64,000 nt of DNA from Arthrobacter crystallopoietes (lineage in GTDB: Bacteria > Actinomycetota > Actinomycetes > Actinomycetales > Micrococcaceae): NCBI RefSeq assembly GCF_017603825.1, contig NZ_CP072014.1, forward strand, positions 3,410,001 through 3,474,000, in the 5' to 3' direction. Under the pieces are notes generated by a model, which was given only the letters and a program-made list of their open reading frames with translations, did not search any database and had not been told where the DNA came from. Each line of letters begins with the position of its first letter. Positions within the stretch are counted from its first letter, which is position 1. Position numbers and translations under genes: made by a program. Of this stretch, positions 18,024 through 26,643 are shown piece by piece.

Positions 18024-18707
18024 ATGTACCGGGAGCCGTTGCACCAGCCCGACCACGCTAACCCGCTACACGCTCACGAAGGCAAAAACCATGCTACCTA
18101 TCGCCAGCCCACCTCTGGAAAACAAACCCTTACCCTGTTCCCGATCCGCCTCGCCGCCGTTGCGGGCCTGGCCGCGGCCGTGGTCTTGTTCGTCAATGCC
18201 GCAAAGCGTGCAGGACTGATTCCCGTCAGCTCGGCGACGCAGCTCGCGGCGCCACTGGCCCAGACTCTCGCAATCATCCTGGTCGTCGGCCTTGCCGCCG
18301 GTGCGATGCGTCAATCATCAAAGTTTTCCTCAATTTCCCTCGCACTGAACGTCCTCGGGCTTGCCGCCGCGACGGGCGTGGAATGGGTGATTAATCTGGT
18401 GTTTGTCGGACTCGACCCCTCCCAGATCACCGCGCTGCGGACCGGGCCGCTCGGAACAGCCTTTGTGGCCGCCTCGATAATCTTCCTGCTCGGATCGATC
18501 CTGTATTGCATGGCGCTGCTGCGGGACGGCAAGGCACCGCAGATCCCGACAATCGCCTACGCCATCGCAAGCATTCCCATCGCGCTGCGCAACCTCGTCC
18601 CCGAGCTAGCACTCGACGTGGCCTTGGGGCTGCTGGGCGCCTCAGTGATCTGGCTCGCTCTCTGGATGCTCCGGAACAGACCTGCAGTGGCCGCTCACCG
18701 GGTGTAA
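18024..18707 (+). CDS. Putative multi-pass membrane protein
   Basis: The 227-residue frame has about six hydrophobic helices (for example FPIRLAAVAGLAAAVVLF and LAQTLAIILVVGLAAGAM) and ends RNRPAVAAHRV. It resembles small membrane proteins of the DUF4386 neighbourhood but I cannot name a family. The start is doubtful: the ATG at 18024 has only a weak site before it and the first 35 residues are polar and His/Pro-rich. An out-of-frame ATG at 18091 could be the original start if one base has been lost or gained nearby. Confidence 0.6.
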   Translation: MYREPLHQPDHANPLHAHEGKNHATYRQPTSGKQTLTLFPIRLAAVAGLAAAVVLFVNAAKRAGLIPVSSATQLAAPLAQTLAIILVVGLAAGAMRQSSKFSSISLALNVLGLAAATGVEWVINLVFVGLDPSQITALRTGPLGTAFVAASIIFLLGSILYCMALLRDGKAPQIPTIAYAIASIPIALRNLVPELALDVALGLLGASVIWLALWMLRNRPAVAAHRV

Positions 18708-18924
18708 GCACGACGGCGGCCAGATCCTGACCTCGTTCGGAGGGCACGAAGGGCCATGCCCGCATTCCTGGATACGAAAGATTTCGAGCACCGACTAATT
18801 CCAAAATCCCCCAAGGTTGCGGCGGCTGTTTGTGGACCGCAGTTCTCTAAGACGGTGTTCCCGCAGGAATATCGGATTCTTGGTCTCGGGCAGGTTTGGC
18901 TAGCGCCAGGGATCTCCAGGAGTC

Positions 18925-20092
18925 TTAGCGAAATTCCGCCAGGACGGCACGGACGTCGTCGGCCTCTATCTCGGTCCAAGCCAGCCAGTCGGCCAGCCGG
19001 TAACGGCCTTCGGCCGCGAACTGGCCGCACTTTGTGGCGTAGTGCTCGGTCATCCGCCCGAAGACCGTCTCCGCTTCGCCGGACTCCAGCAGGCGGAGCC
19101 GGGCGAATTCACGCATGGATTCGTGAAGACGGTAGCAAGGGAACGCCGCCGTCAGGTCACGGACCACCAAAGACTTGTCCAGGAGCGAGAAAAGCACATC
19201 AGCGGTACCTGCCTCGGAGTCTGGATCGCGACGTAGTGCCTCCACGTCTTCAATCTGAAACCGGCCGGCAAAAACACCCAGTTGCCGAAGGGATGCGGCG
19301 TTCGTGCCCGTCCAGCAGGTCATAGCTCCACGCGATGGCTGCCTCAAGCGTCCGGTGCCGCGGGAGGACCGCGGGAGATCCTGCCGTCAGGAGTGAGAAC
19401 CGTTGCCCGAGCCGGTTGCGGATCTGCTCCGGGGTCATGACCCGGGTCCGCACGGCTGCCAGCTCAATGGTCAGCGGAATCCCGTCGAGGCGCCGGCAGA
19501 TCTCCACCACGGCGTTCCGGTTGTCGTCGGTGAGCCCAAACCGGCCCGATGCGGCTCCGGCGCGTTCAACGAAAAGCTGCACCGCCTCGTTCAGTCGCAG
19601 TCGCCCCAGGTCCGTATCGTCGATGCCCGGCAGCGCGAATGGAGGCATCGGCACTACTCGCTCTTCGACGAGCCCCAAAGGTTCCCTGCTGGTTGTAAGG
19701 ATCCGGAGCCCAGGACTTTCTTTCAGCAGCTTGCTCACCAGCTTCGCCACGGGCTGGATTATGTGCTCACAGTTGTCCAGTACAAGCAGCAGACGCCGGA
19801 CCTTCAAATGCCCGTACAGAGTCGTGGCAGCATCAGCGGCCCCCTGCTCGCGTAAGTCCAAAGCTGCGGCCAACTCAACGAACCAGGCGCCGTCCTCAAA
19901 GTTACGGTTCCGCTGGGCAGCGAGCTGGAGAGACAGTCGGGTTTTCCCGACACCGCCGGGGCCGACCAAAGAGACCAGGCGGTGCCCTAGAAAACTGTTC
20001 TTAGCTTCGCTGAGCTCGTGCCGGCGGCCGATGAAGCTCGTAATCTCCGCCTGGAGGTTCCCAAGAGGCTCAACTTGCTTCCCCATGCACAC
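18925..20092 (-). pseudogene. Frameshifted and truncated NB-ARC/LuxR-type ATPase regulator
   Basis: The first frame, from 20092, encodes TSFIGRRHEL, Walker A GPGGVGKTRLSLQLA, Walker B RLLLVLDNCEHII, ILTTSREPLG and the helical RRLDGIPLTIELAA. This is the standard ATPase of actinobacterial AfsR/LuxR-like regulators. Near 19296-19300 an extra base throws it out of frame after DLLDGHER. The continuation (ASLRQLGVFAGRFQIEDVEAL) is read in another frame to a stop at 18925, where the protein breaks off after VRAVLAEFR. Full members carry a long TPR tail, sometimes with a DNA-binding domain, and all of that is gone. Probably inactive. Confidence 0.82.
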
Positions 20093-20276
20093 AACCTACA
20101 GCGTTTGGCACGGGTGGACATGGAAGCCGTGCGGTTCCCGGAAACGGGCACACCTTCCGGATTGCTCCTCGCTAGGTGCTCGCTTGCCACCGACTCCATG
20201 AAATGGTTCCTGTCTCCCCTGCCGGAGCCCACGCTGGTGACGGCTGCTTCTCCCCCTGCCGGCATCACAGCCGTGC

Positions 20277-21623
20277 TCAGGAAGTCTCCGCCTCGCGCGG
20301 TTCCGGAGTTGCAGTAGTCGCGGTTTTGCGGGGCAGCAGGAACAAGGACGCCGCGGCGAGGAAGCACAGGGCTGCGGCGGTGATCCAAGCGGGCAGGTAG
20401 CTGCCGGCGATGTCCCGTCCGATGCCGGCGGTGAGTGCTCCGATTCCGGCGCCGACCATGTGGGAGGCGAAGACCCAGCCGAACAACACGGAGGAGCGTT
20501 CAATTCCGAAATGCTCCCGGCATAGGGCGACGGTGGGTGGAACGGTTGCCACCCAGTCAAGTCCGTAAAAAACGATGAAGATCCATAGCACCGCTTCCAC
20601 GGATGGTCCGAGCAGCGCATGGACGGTGAGCAGTGAGAAGCCACGCAGTCCGTAGTAAATGACCAGCAGAATCCAAGGGCGGACGCGGTCTGTGAGCCAG
20701 CCCGAGGCGAAGGTGCCGATAACGTCGAACACCCCGATCAGCGCCAACAGCCCAGATGCGGTGGTGGCGGGCATCCCGTGGTCGTGCGCAGCCGGGATGA
20801 AGTGCGTTTGAATCAGGCCATTGGTGGACCAGCCACAAACCCAGAACGTGAACACCAGGATCCAGAAAGCTCGGAAGCGGGTGGCGTGGCCAAGGACATG
20901 CAGCGTTTCGGCGGCCGCGCCGCGACGGCGGGCAGTGGGTGATGCGGGGGCTAATGCTGTCGTAGTATCGCTTTCCGCGCCGTAGGATGTGGTGCCGGCC
21001 TTCGCAGGGGTATCGGCGAAGGGCCAGAACAGCAAGGGAATGATGGCCAGGGCAAAGGCAGTCACCAGCAGGGACGCCACGCGCCAGCCGTGGTTGCTGG
21101 ACAGGTGGACGATGGCGGGCAGGAACACCAGTTGCCCGCAGGCATTGGCTGCCGAGAACATGCCCATGACGAGCCCGCGGTGTTTTACGAACCACCGGTT
21201 GGCGACCACAGCGCCGAAGACCAGGGCCATCGCCCCCGTTCCCACACCGACGAAACCGCCCCAGAGGACCCACAGTTGCCAGATCTCGGTCATCACGAGG
21301 GTCAGGCCGCTTCCCGCGGCGACCAAGCCTAGGGCGCCGGCGGCAACCGCCCGCAGGGAGAATCGTTCCATGAGCACGGCGGCGAAGGGGGCCACCAAAC
21401 CGTAGACGATCAGGTTGGCGGTTACTGCGCCGGAGAGCTGCGTGCGCGTCCATCCGAATTCACCCTCGATCGGGGCAAATAGTGCACCTGTCGTGGAACG
21501 GAACGCGGCGGCGGCGACCAGAGCCAGCAGGGTTACCGCCGCGACCAGCCAGGCGCGGTGTAAGCCGGCCCGTTTCCGGGTCCGGGCCGTGTCTGCAAGT
21601 GCGGGTGGACTGGGCATCATCAT
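20277..21623 (-). CDS. MFS transporter, oxalate/formate antiporter-like
   Basis: About 448 residues with twelve predicted membrane helices. The pattern resembles the OFA/monocarboxylate group: an opening FRSTTGALFAPIEGEFGWTR, NRWFVKHRGLVMGMFSAANA, a long loop, then RFRAFWILVFTFWVCGWSTN and DRVRPWILLVIYYGLRG. Members move small organic anions; the substrate here is not known. Three in-frame ATGs (21617, 21620, 21623) lie together with no strong ribosome binding site. The phzF relic lies just upstream on the same strand and may once have shared a transcript. Confidence 0.82.
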   Translation of the reverse strand: MMMPSPPALADTARTRKRAGLHRAWLVAAVTLLALVAAAAFRSTTGALFAPIEGEFGWTRTQLSGAVTANLIVYGLVAPFAAVLMERFSLRAVAAGALGLVAAGSGLTLVMTEIWQLWVLWGGFVGVGTGAMALVFGAVVANRWFVKHRGLVMGMFSAANACGQLVFLPAIVHLSSNHGWRVASLLVTAFALAIIPLLFWPFADTPAKAGTTSYGAESDTTTALAPASPTARRRGAAAETLHVLGHATRFRAFWILVFTFWVCGWSTNGLIQTHFIPAAHDHGMPATTASGLLALIGVFDVIGTFASGWLTDRVRPWILLVIYYGLRGFSLLTVHALLGPSVEAVLWIFIVFYGLDWVATVPPTVALCREHFGIERSSVLFGWVFASHMVGAGIGALTAGIGRDIAGSYLPAWITAAALCFLAAASLFLLPRKTATTATPEPREAETS

Positions 21624-21654
21624 GAGGGGCTTCCGGTCGGCGCTGGGATGTTGA

Positions 21655-22174
21655 TTAGATGGGGGCGGTGCCGCGGAGACAGGTGGTCGTCGTCCCGCCA
21701 ACCCAGACTATTCCGTCGGAATCGGCGGTGATCGTGATGTTTCCCGCCCGGCCGAGCCGGGCGCCTTGGGAGACCCGATAAGTGCTCGGTGCTGCACCCG
21801 TACCGGTCAACCACTGCCCGACGGAGGCGTTCATGCTCCCACAGGCTCTCCAGGTCCCCGGTGCGCTGAGTAGCGGGAGCGGCGAAGGAGAGAATGCCCT
21901 CGTCACGCTGCACCTCAATCAATCCGCCCGCGCGCTCCTGCACGATACGTCCAGCACGCTGCGGTTCCCCCGGCCTCGAGCCAGGCATGCGCGGAACCGA
22001 GCGTGGGGTGGGCGGCAACAGGAATGTCGTTTCGGACAGGTTGGTCCAGCGGGCAACGCGTTGCATCGCCTCGGAATCCAGTCCTGTTCCGTCCAGCATG
22101 ACGGCGACCGGGCTGCTAAGAGAGGGGGTCGAGGAGGACACCTCGACCTGAGCGAAGGGGCGCGGCTGATTCAT
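21655..22174 (-). pseudogene. phzF-family pseudogene with deletion and frameshifts
   Basis: The N-terminus is good PhzF: MNQPRPFAQVEV, then VARWTNLSETTFLLPPT. The next part jumps to a GRIVQERAGGLIEVQRDEG block with the intervening residues missing. The end, in another frame, is the PhzF C-terminal barrel: GARLGRAGNITITADSDG, then VWVGGTTTTCLRGT. Intact members are about 280 residues; only some 170 codons remain, and they are spread over two frames. The ATG at 22174 faces the divergent Lrp-type regulator, suggesting this was its target gene. Confidence 0.82.
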
Positions 22175-22324
22175 GCGTAGAAACTTTCTCAGGAGATGAG
22201 ATACGTAGTAATGGAGCACTACCTGCCCCAGGAATGAAGGCCTAGGAAAAGAGTAGAAGAATAATTGTGGAATGTGCTTCCAATATTTTCTCCCTGAGGC
22301 CGTCTTTGAGGAAGAATCTTCCCT

Positions 22325-22777
22325 ATGGACGGAATTGACAGGAAGATCCTTGCGGAGCTCCAGGAAGATGGCCGGCTTTCCCTCACAGAACTAGCTGGGC
22401 GGGTAGGACTAAGCATGTCGCCCTGCCACCGCCGCCTCCGCGCCCTTGAGCAATCCGGCGCGATAGGCGGCTACCGTGCCTATCTAGACGCAGAATCTCT
22501 CGGACTGGGTTTTGACGCACTGATTTTCGTCACCATGCGCGACGCCAGCCGGGCCACCCTAGACGCTTTTGAACCCGCCGTAGCTGACATCCCTAACGTT
22601 CTGACGGCACAGCGGCTTTTCGGTGACCCGGACTATCTACTGCAGGTTGTCGCGAAGGACCTCAGGGCCTTCCAAAAGCTTTACGATGAACGCATTTCCA
22701 CGCTTCCTGGCGTGCAGAAATTGAGTTCCACCCTTGTGATGAAGAGCGTCGTCGAGAACAGGCCTCTCCCACTGTGA
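22325..22777 (+). CDS. Lrp/AsnC-family transcriptional regulator
   Basis: The 150-residue protein has the N-terminal helix-turn-helix DRKILAELQEDGRLSLTELA followed by GLSMSPCHRRLRALEQSG, and the C-terminal RAM effector domain (VLTAQRLFGDPDYLLQVVAK, later LPGVQKLSSTLVMKSV). Such proteins form dimers and octamers and sense amino acids or related metabolites. Its divergent neighbour is a dead phzF, so it may have lost its local target. The A/T-rich gap at 22175-22324 would hold both promoters. Confidence 0.9.
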   Translation: MDGIDRKILAELQEDGRLSLTELAGRVGLSMSPCHRRLRALEQSGAIGGYRAYLDAESLGLGFDALIFVTMRDASRATLDAFEPAVADIPNVLTAQRLFGDPDYLLQVVAKDLRAFQKLYDERISTLPGVQKLSSTLVMKSVVENRPLPL

Positions 22778-23476
22778 TCAGCTAGGTGGCCTCATTAGCG
22801 CCTTCCGAAAAAACGGAGGCTGAGTAGACCCAACACCGAAAACACATAATCCGAGCCCACCGTCGCAAAAAGGGAGCCGGCCACGGGGCGGAACAAGCGC
22901 CGATAACGGCGCCTAGGACGGCATCGGACTTTTTTTGGAGGATGCGTCTTTGGGCTACTAACCCCAACCGGATCAGTGCAAGCCGAAACCGGATATGGCT
23001 CAGGTTGTCATGAAGGCCTTTCGTCCTTCATCCAGTGTTTTTCCAATACTTTGGTGAAACCTTGGGACTGCAAGAGGTTCAGCCGGTGGTTTCCGGCGAT
23101 AAGTGCCGGACTGGAGGGATGAGATGGCAGAAGCACTGTGGCGGCTCGGCCGGGTGAACAGCTCCGATGGGTTGGGCAAACCCGACCCAGGGGTACGTCT
23201 TCCCTCCGCCGATCTCTTCCTGGTGCCATTGCGCAGTTTGCACCAGCCCCGCTCCAAGATCGTTGCTGTTTTGTTCCACAGCAGCCTCACAGTTTGGCCA
23301 CAGTGAAGCCTTATGGCCGGGCCTGACCGTGGAGGTAAGACAAATCTTCATAGGTCCCACTGTCCGCATCATCGTGTAGCAGCAGCTCCGGCCGCCGGTT
23401 CCGCTCCGGAATCTCCCGCAGCCGGGTCCGCCAAACAACCGACCGGCGTCCAGGACGCAGACTTGGGGGAGTCGAC
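22778..23476. other. Non-coding stretch
   Basis: About 0.7 kb with no gene I can support. Several overlapping frames of 60-175 codons exist on both strands. One minus-strand piece ending at 23008 (IAGNHRLNLLQSQGFTKVLE) looks protein-like but has no partner domain or good start. The right end holds the upstream region of the peptidase at 23477. Confidence 0.4.
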
Positions 23477-24574
23477 ATGCGACGTACAGCATCCGTACCG
23501 CAGCATTTCCAGAACCATCCACATCGCCGCACCAGGCTGTGGACCGTTGCGCTGTGCACGGCCCTGGCTGGCGGCGTTGCCGCATGTTCACCCGAGCCGC
23601 GGACACCTGTGACCGTGGACCCTCCGCCCGACCGGTCTGTCGTTGAGGAAGTGGTGGAGCCCAGCGGGCTGACGCGGCATTTGGAGGCGCTGCAAGCGGC
23701 GGCCGACGCGAACGGCGGGAACCGGGCCGCTGCCACCGGGGGCTACGAGGCGTCCGCGGCGTACATCGAGGAGCAGTTGCGTGCTGCGGGGTACGAACCG
23801 CGTCGGCAGGAGTTCAGCTACGACGGCCACGACAACCCCGTCGACACGTTCAACATCCTGGCCGACACCGACACCGGCAGCGGATCCGGGAGCGTGCTGG
23901 TGCTCGGCGCGCACCTGGACTCGGTCCAGGAGGGGCCCGGGCTCAACGACAACGGCAGCGGGGTCGCCGCGGTGCTCGAGGTCGCGCTGCGGCTCGCTGA
24001 GGAGGGCGCCGTGCCGCGGGAGCGGATCCGGTTCGCCTTCTGGGGCGGCGAGGAGGACGGGTTGAACGGCTCGGCACACTACGTTGAGGAGCTCTCCCGC
24101 GCGGAGTCCGCCGCGCACACCGCGTACCTGAACCTCGACGTGGTGGGCTCGCCGAACGCGGTAACGTTCGTGTACGACGGCGACGGCTCGGACAGCGAGG
24201 AGGCCGGGCCCGAGGGGTCGGCGGCTGTCGAGCAGGTTTTCCTGGACATCCTGCGCGCCGAGGGAGTCAAGGCGCTGCCGTTCGGGTTCATCGGGGATTC
24301 GGACTACGACGCGTTCGTGCAAGGTGGAATTCCGGCCGGGGGCCTGTTCACCGGCGACGCGGGGACCAAGAGCGAGGCCGAGGCACGCTCTTTCGGCGGA
24401 CAGGCCGGACTGCAGTACGACGAGTGCTTCCACCTCGCCTGCGACACCGTCGAGAACGTCGACATGGCCGTGCTGGAGCAAATGACCGAAACTCTCATGA
24501 GCGCGACGGTCTCGCTCGGCGGCATCGAGGCCGGCCTCACCAAGGGCTCGGCAACAGGGCAGGGCGCCGGCTGA
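23477..24574 (+). CDS. M28-family zinc aminopeptidase, predicted lipoprotein
   Basis: The 365-residue protein opens with a long basic N-region, a hydrophobic stretch (WTVALCTALAGGVAAC) and a lipobox VAAC, so export and lipid anchoring are predicted. The M28 metal centre is complete: GAHLDSV (His), LNDNGSG (bridging Asp), GGEEDG (catalytic Glu and ligand Glu), NLDVVGS (Asp) and ECFHLACD (His). Family members remove N-terminal residues from peptides outside the membrane. GGGGGA lies before the ATG. It stands alone; 290 bases without a gene follow. Confidence 0.9.
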   Translation: MRRTASVPQHFQNHPHRRTRLWTVALCTALAGGVAACSPEPRTPVTVDPPPDRSVVEEVVEPSGLTRHLEALQAAADANGGNRAAATGGYEASAAYIEEQLRAAGYEPRRQEFSYDGHDNPVDTFNILADTDTGSGSGSVLVLGAHLDSVQEGPGLNDNGSGVAAVLEVALRLAEEGAVPRERIRFAFWGGEEDGLNGSAHYVEELSRAESAAHTAYLNLDVVGSPNAVTFVYDGDGSDSEEAGPEGSAAVEQVFLDILRAEGVKALPFGFIGDSDYDAFVQGGIPAGGLFTGDAGTKSEAEARSFGGQAGLQYDECFHLACDTVENVDMAVLEQMTETLMSATVSLGGIEAGLTKGSATGQGAG

Positions 24575-24863
24575 GGCATCATTCCGGAACTCATCATGAT
24601 GGCGTTGGCTTATCGCCGCCGTCAGCGGAAGCCACCTAAACACCGGCGATAACGGTGCATATGACGAGTCCCTGCTTTTAGCGTGTGAATCTGTAGTCCA
24701 CGGTTGCCCAGGCAGCGGCGAATTCCGCGGCATTGTGTCGAAGTGCATGGGCAGTCACGGAGAGAATCACCGGACCCGAATTATCTCTGGATTAGTGCCG
24801 TTCGCAGCGGGCTTTCGTACTTCAGCGGAGCCTTTGCCGTGTCTGCTGTGAAAGACTGGAAGC

Positions 24864-25502
24864 ATGTCAACGGCATTGTTCGGGAATGAGAGCCTCTCGG
24901 AAAGAGTGAAGCAGACTATTCTTGACCGGGTGATCGATGGCACATACCAGCCCGGAACCCGCTTGATAGAGCTGCAGCTGGCCAAAGAGTTCGGGGTCAG
25001 CCAGGCCCCGGTCCGGGAAGCACTGCGGGAATTGTCTTCCACGCGGTTGGTGGAGAACATTCCGCGGCGGGGCACCTTTGTGCGCGCGGCCTCGCAGGAT
25101 GATCTGGCGGAGGTATACCTGGTCCGGCTGGCGCTGGAAGGTACTGCCGCTGCCTGTGCCTATCCCGTGCTGCATGCTGATCCCTCTCCGCTTCGTGATG
25201 CCCTCGAGGGCATGCGCGCGGCCGCCGCCGCCGGCGATGCCCACGGGATTGCCCGGTTCAGTACAGACTTCCACCGGGCGGTCATTGTAGCGACCGGCAA
25301 CCGGCTGATGCTGGAAATCTGGAATTCGCTGTTCGTGGAGGCCCGGACGTTGGCGACCGTTATCCGCGGCCACGTGGACCTGCACGCCGCTGCGGAGGCC
25401 CATGCCCCGATTCTGGCGGCCTTCGAACACGGAACGCCGGAGGAATGTACCCGGCTGGTGACAGAGCACCAGCACGAATACTCGATCCTCCCCCAGGACT
25501 AA
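24864..25502 (+). CDS. GntR-family regulator, FCD (FadR) subgroup
   Basis: The 212-residue protein has a GntR winged helix (VKQTILDRVIDGTYQPGTRL, then LAKEFGVSQAPVREALREL) and an all-helical FCD effector domain. Its metal/ligand-type residues are in FSTDFHRAVIVATGN and the late EAHAPILAAFEHG. Such regulators usually repress a neighbouring catabolic operon and release it on binding an acid substrate. The operon starting at 25771 has a palindrome over its start region and is the obvious target. The ATG has a GGAAG site just upstream. Confidence 0.9.
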   Translation: MSTALFGNESLSERVKQTILDRVIDGTYQPGTRLIELQLAKEFGVSQAPVREALRELSSTRLVENIPRRGTFVRAASQDDLAEVYLVRLALEGTAAACAYPVLHADPSPLRDALEGMRAAAAAGDAHGIARFSTDFHRAVIVATGNRLMLEIWNSLFVEARTLATVIRGHVDLHAAAEAHAPILAAFEHGTPEECTRLVTEHQHEYSILPQD

Positions 25503-25701
25503 GGGCCACCCGGCCAGCCGCAGACCTGAAGACGGCAGGCAGATTAGGCTCGCGGATCCGAACGAGCACGGACGACACCGGTTCCCACACTCCGATCTAG
25601 GTTTACCTGCACCCCTTCGGATCGGCCCGGCTTGCCGAAGCCCGCGACCCTTTGCAGGCGCCGAACCGAAAGACCCCCGAAAAAGTTTTCCTCCCAACCT
25701 C

Positions 25702-25730
25702 TTGTGACGGCATTCACAGCCAGTTATCAT
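25702..25730 (+). promoter_or_regulatory. Promoter of the FAH/hydrolase/amidohydrolase operon
   Basis: TTGTGA (25702-25707) and TATCAT (25725-25730) are separated by exactly 17 bases, a good housekeeping-sigma promoter. Transcription would start near 25737, about 35 bases ahead of the TTG start codon. Confidence 0.55.
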
Positions 25731-25740
25731 CGAAATATCA

Positions 25741-25752
25741 ATTATCGATAAT
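25741..25752. promoter_or_regulatory. Palindromic operator ATTATCGATAAT
   Basis: This 12-base perfect palindrome lies just downstream of the predicted transcription start and before the ribosome binding site. Its length, A/T-rich ends and placement suit a GntR/FCD repressor site, with the gene at 24864 the natural candidate. Binding is inferred. Confidence 0.55.
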
Positions 25753-25770
25753 CGATTCTAGGAGCTTGTT

Positions 25771-26643
25771 TTGAAGCTTGTTACTTTCCGTCACCAAGGC
25801 ACCGAACTGACCGGCGTGCTCAACCAGGAGGCCGGAAACATCTCTCCGGCTGCCGCCGGTGAGGACCTGGTGACCCTGATCGGGACGTGGCAGGAGTCCG
25901 GTCCGCGGCTGGCAGCCTCCCCGGCGGCACCGATCCCGACGGCCGAGGTCGAACTGCTGGCCCCTATCCCGGTCCCCCGCCGCAACATCTTCTGCGTGGG
26001 CCGCAACTACACCGAGCACGCCAAGGAATTCGCCAACTCCGGTTACGACGCGACGGCCAGCGCCTCGCACCTGCCCGAGTTTCCGGTGGTCTTCACCAAG
26101 GCGCCCTCCACCGTGACTGGCCCGGGCGCCGCGGTCGATCCGCACACTGCGGTCACCTCCGAGCTGGACTATGAGGCCGAACTCGGGGTCATCATCGGCA
26201 CCGGCGGCCGCGGCATCACCAAGGAGAATGCTCTGGACCATGTCTGGGGGTACACGATCATCAACGATGTCACGGCCCGGGACCTGCAGAAGAACCACAA
26301 GCAGTGGTTCCTGGGCAAGAGCCTGGACACCCACTGCCCGATGGGTCCCTGGGCGGTCACCGCCGACGAGGTCGGCACCGCGCCGCTGGACCTGCTTTGC
26401 ACCGTCAACGGCGAGACCCGGCAAAAAGCCACCACGGCGGATCTGATCTTCGACATCCCCGCCATCATCGAAACCATCAGTGCCGGCATCACGCTCCAGC
26501 CCGGCGACATCATCGCCACCGGCACCCCCGTCGGCGTGGGCATCGGTTTCAACCCGCCGAAGTTCCTGCAGACCGGCGATGTCGTGGAAATCTCCATCAG
26601 CAAACTCGGCACCCTGACCAACACCATCGGGGGCCAGCAGTGA
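25771..26643 (+). CDS. Fumarylacetoacetate hydrolase-fold enzyme
   Basis: The 290-residue protein has the FAH C-terminal fold: FCVGRNYTEHAKEF, FTKAPSTVTGPGAAV, the metal-binding LDYEAELGVIIG (Glu/Glu), NDVTARDLQ and a late GDIIATGTPVGVG. Members cleave or hydrate oxo-acids: fumarylacetoacetate or fumarylpyruvate hydrolase, OHED decarboxylase/HHDD isomerase, acylpyruvase. The natural end product is therefore a small keto-acid, but which one is unknown. The start is TTG, supported by AGGAGC six bases ahead. The stop overlaps the next gene's GTG, so the two are translationally coupled. Confidence 0.9.
   Translation: MKLVTFRHQGTELTGVLNQEAGNISPAAAGEDLVTLIGTWQESGPRLAASPAAPIPTAEVELLAPIPVPRRNIFCVGRNYTEHAKEFANSGYDATASASHLPEFPVVFTKAPSTVTGPGAAVDPHTAVTSELDYEAELGVIIGTGGRGITKENALDHVWGYTIINDVTARDLQKNHKQWFLGKSLDTHCPMGPWAVTADEVGTAPLDLLCTVNGETRQKATTADLIFDIPAIIETISAGITLQPGDIIATGTPVGVGIGFNPPKFLQTGDVVEISISKLGTLTNTIGGQQ

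Noticed and set aside
23588-24748. 386-codon minus-strand frame opposite the M28 peptidase
   Set aside because: His/Arg/Val-rich shadow; the plus-strand gene has all M28 metal ligands and a lipobox.
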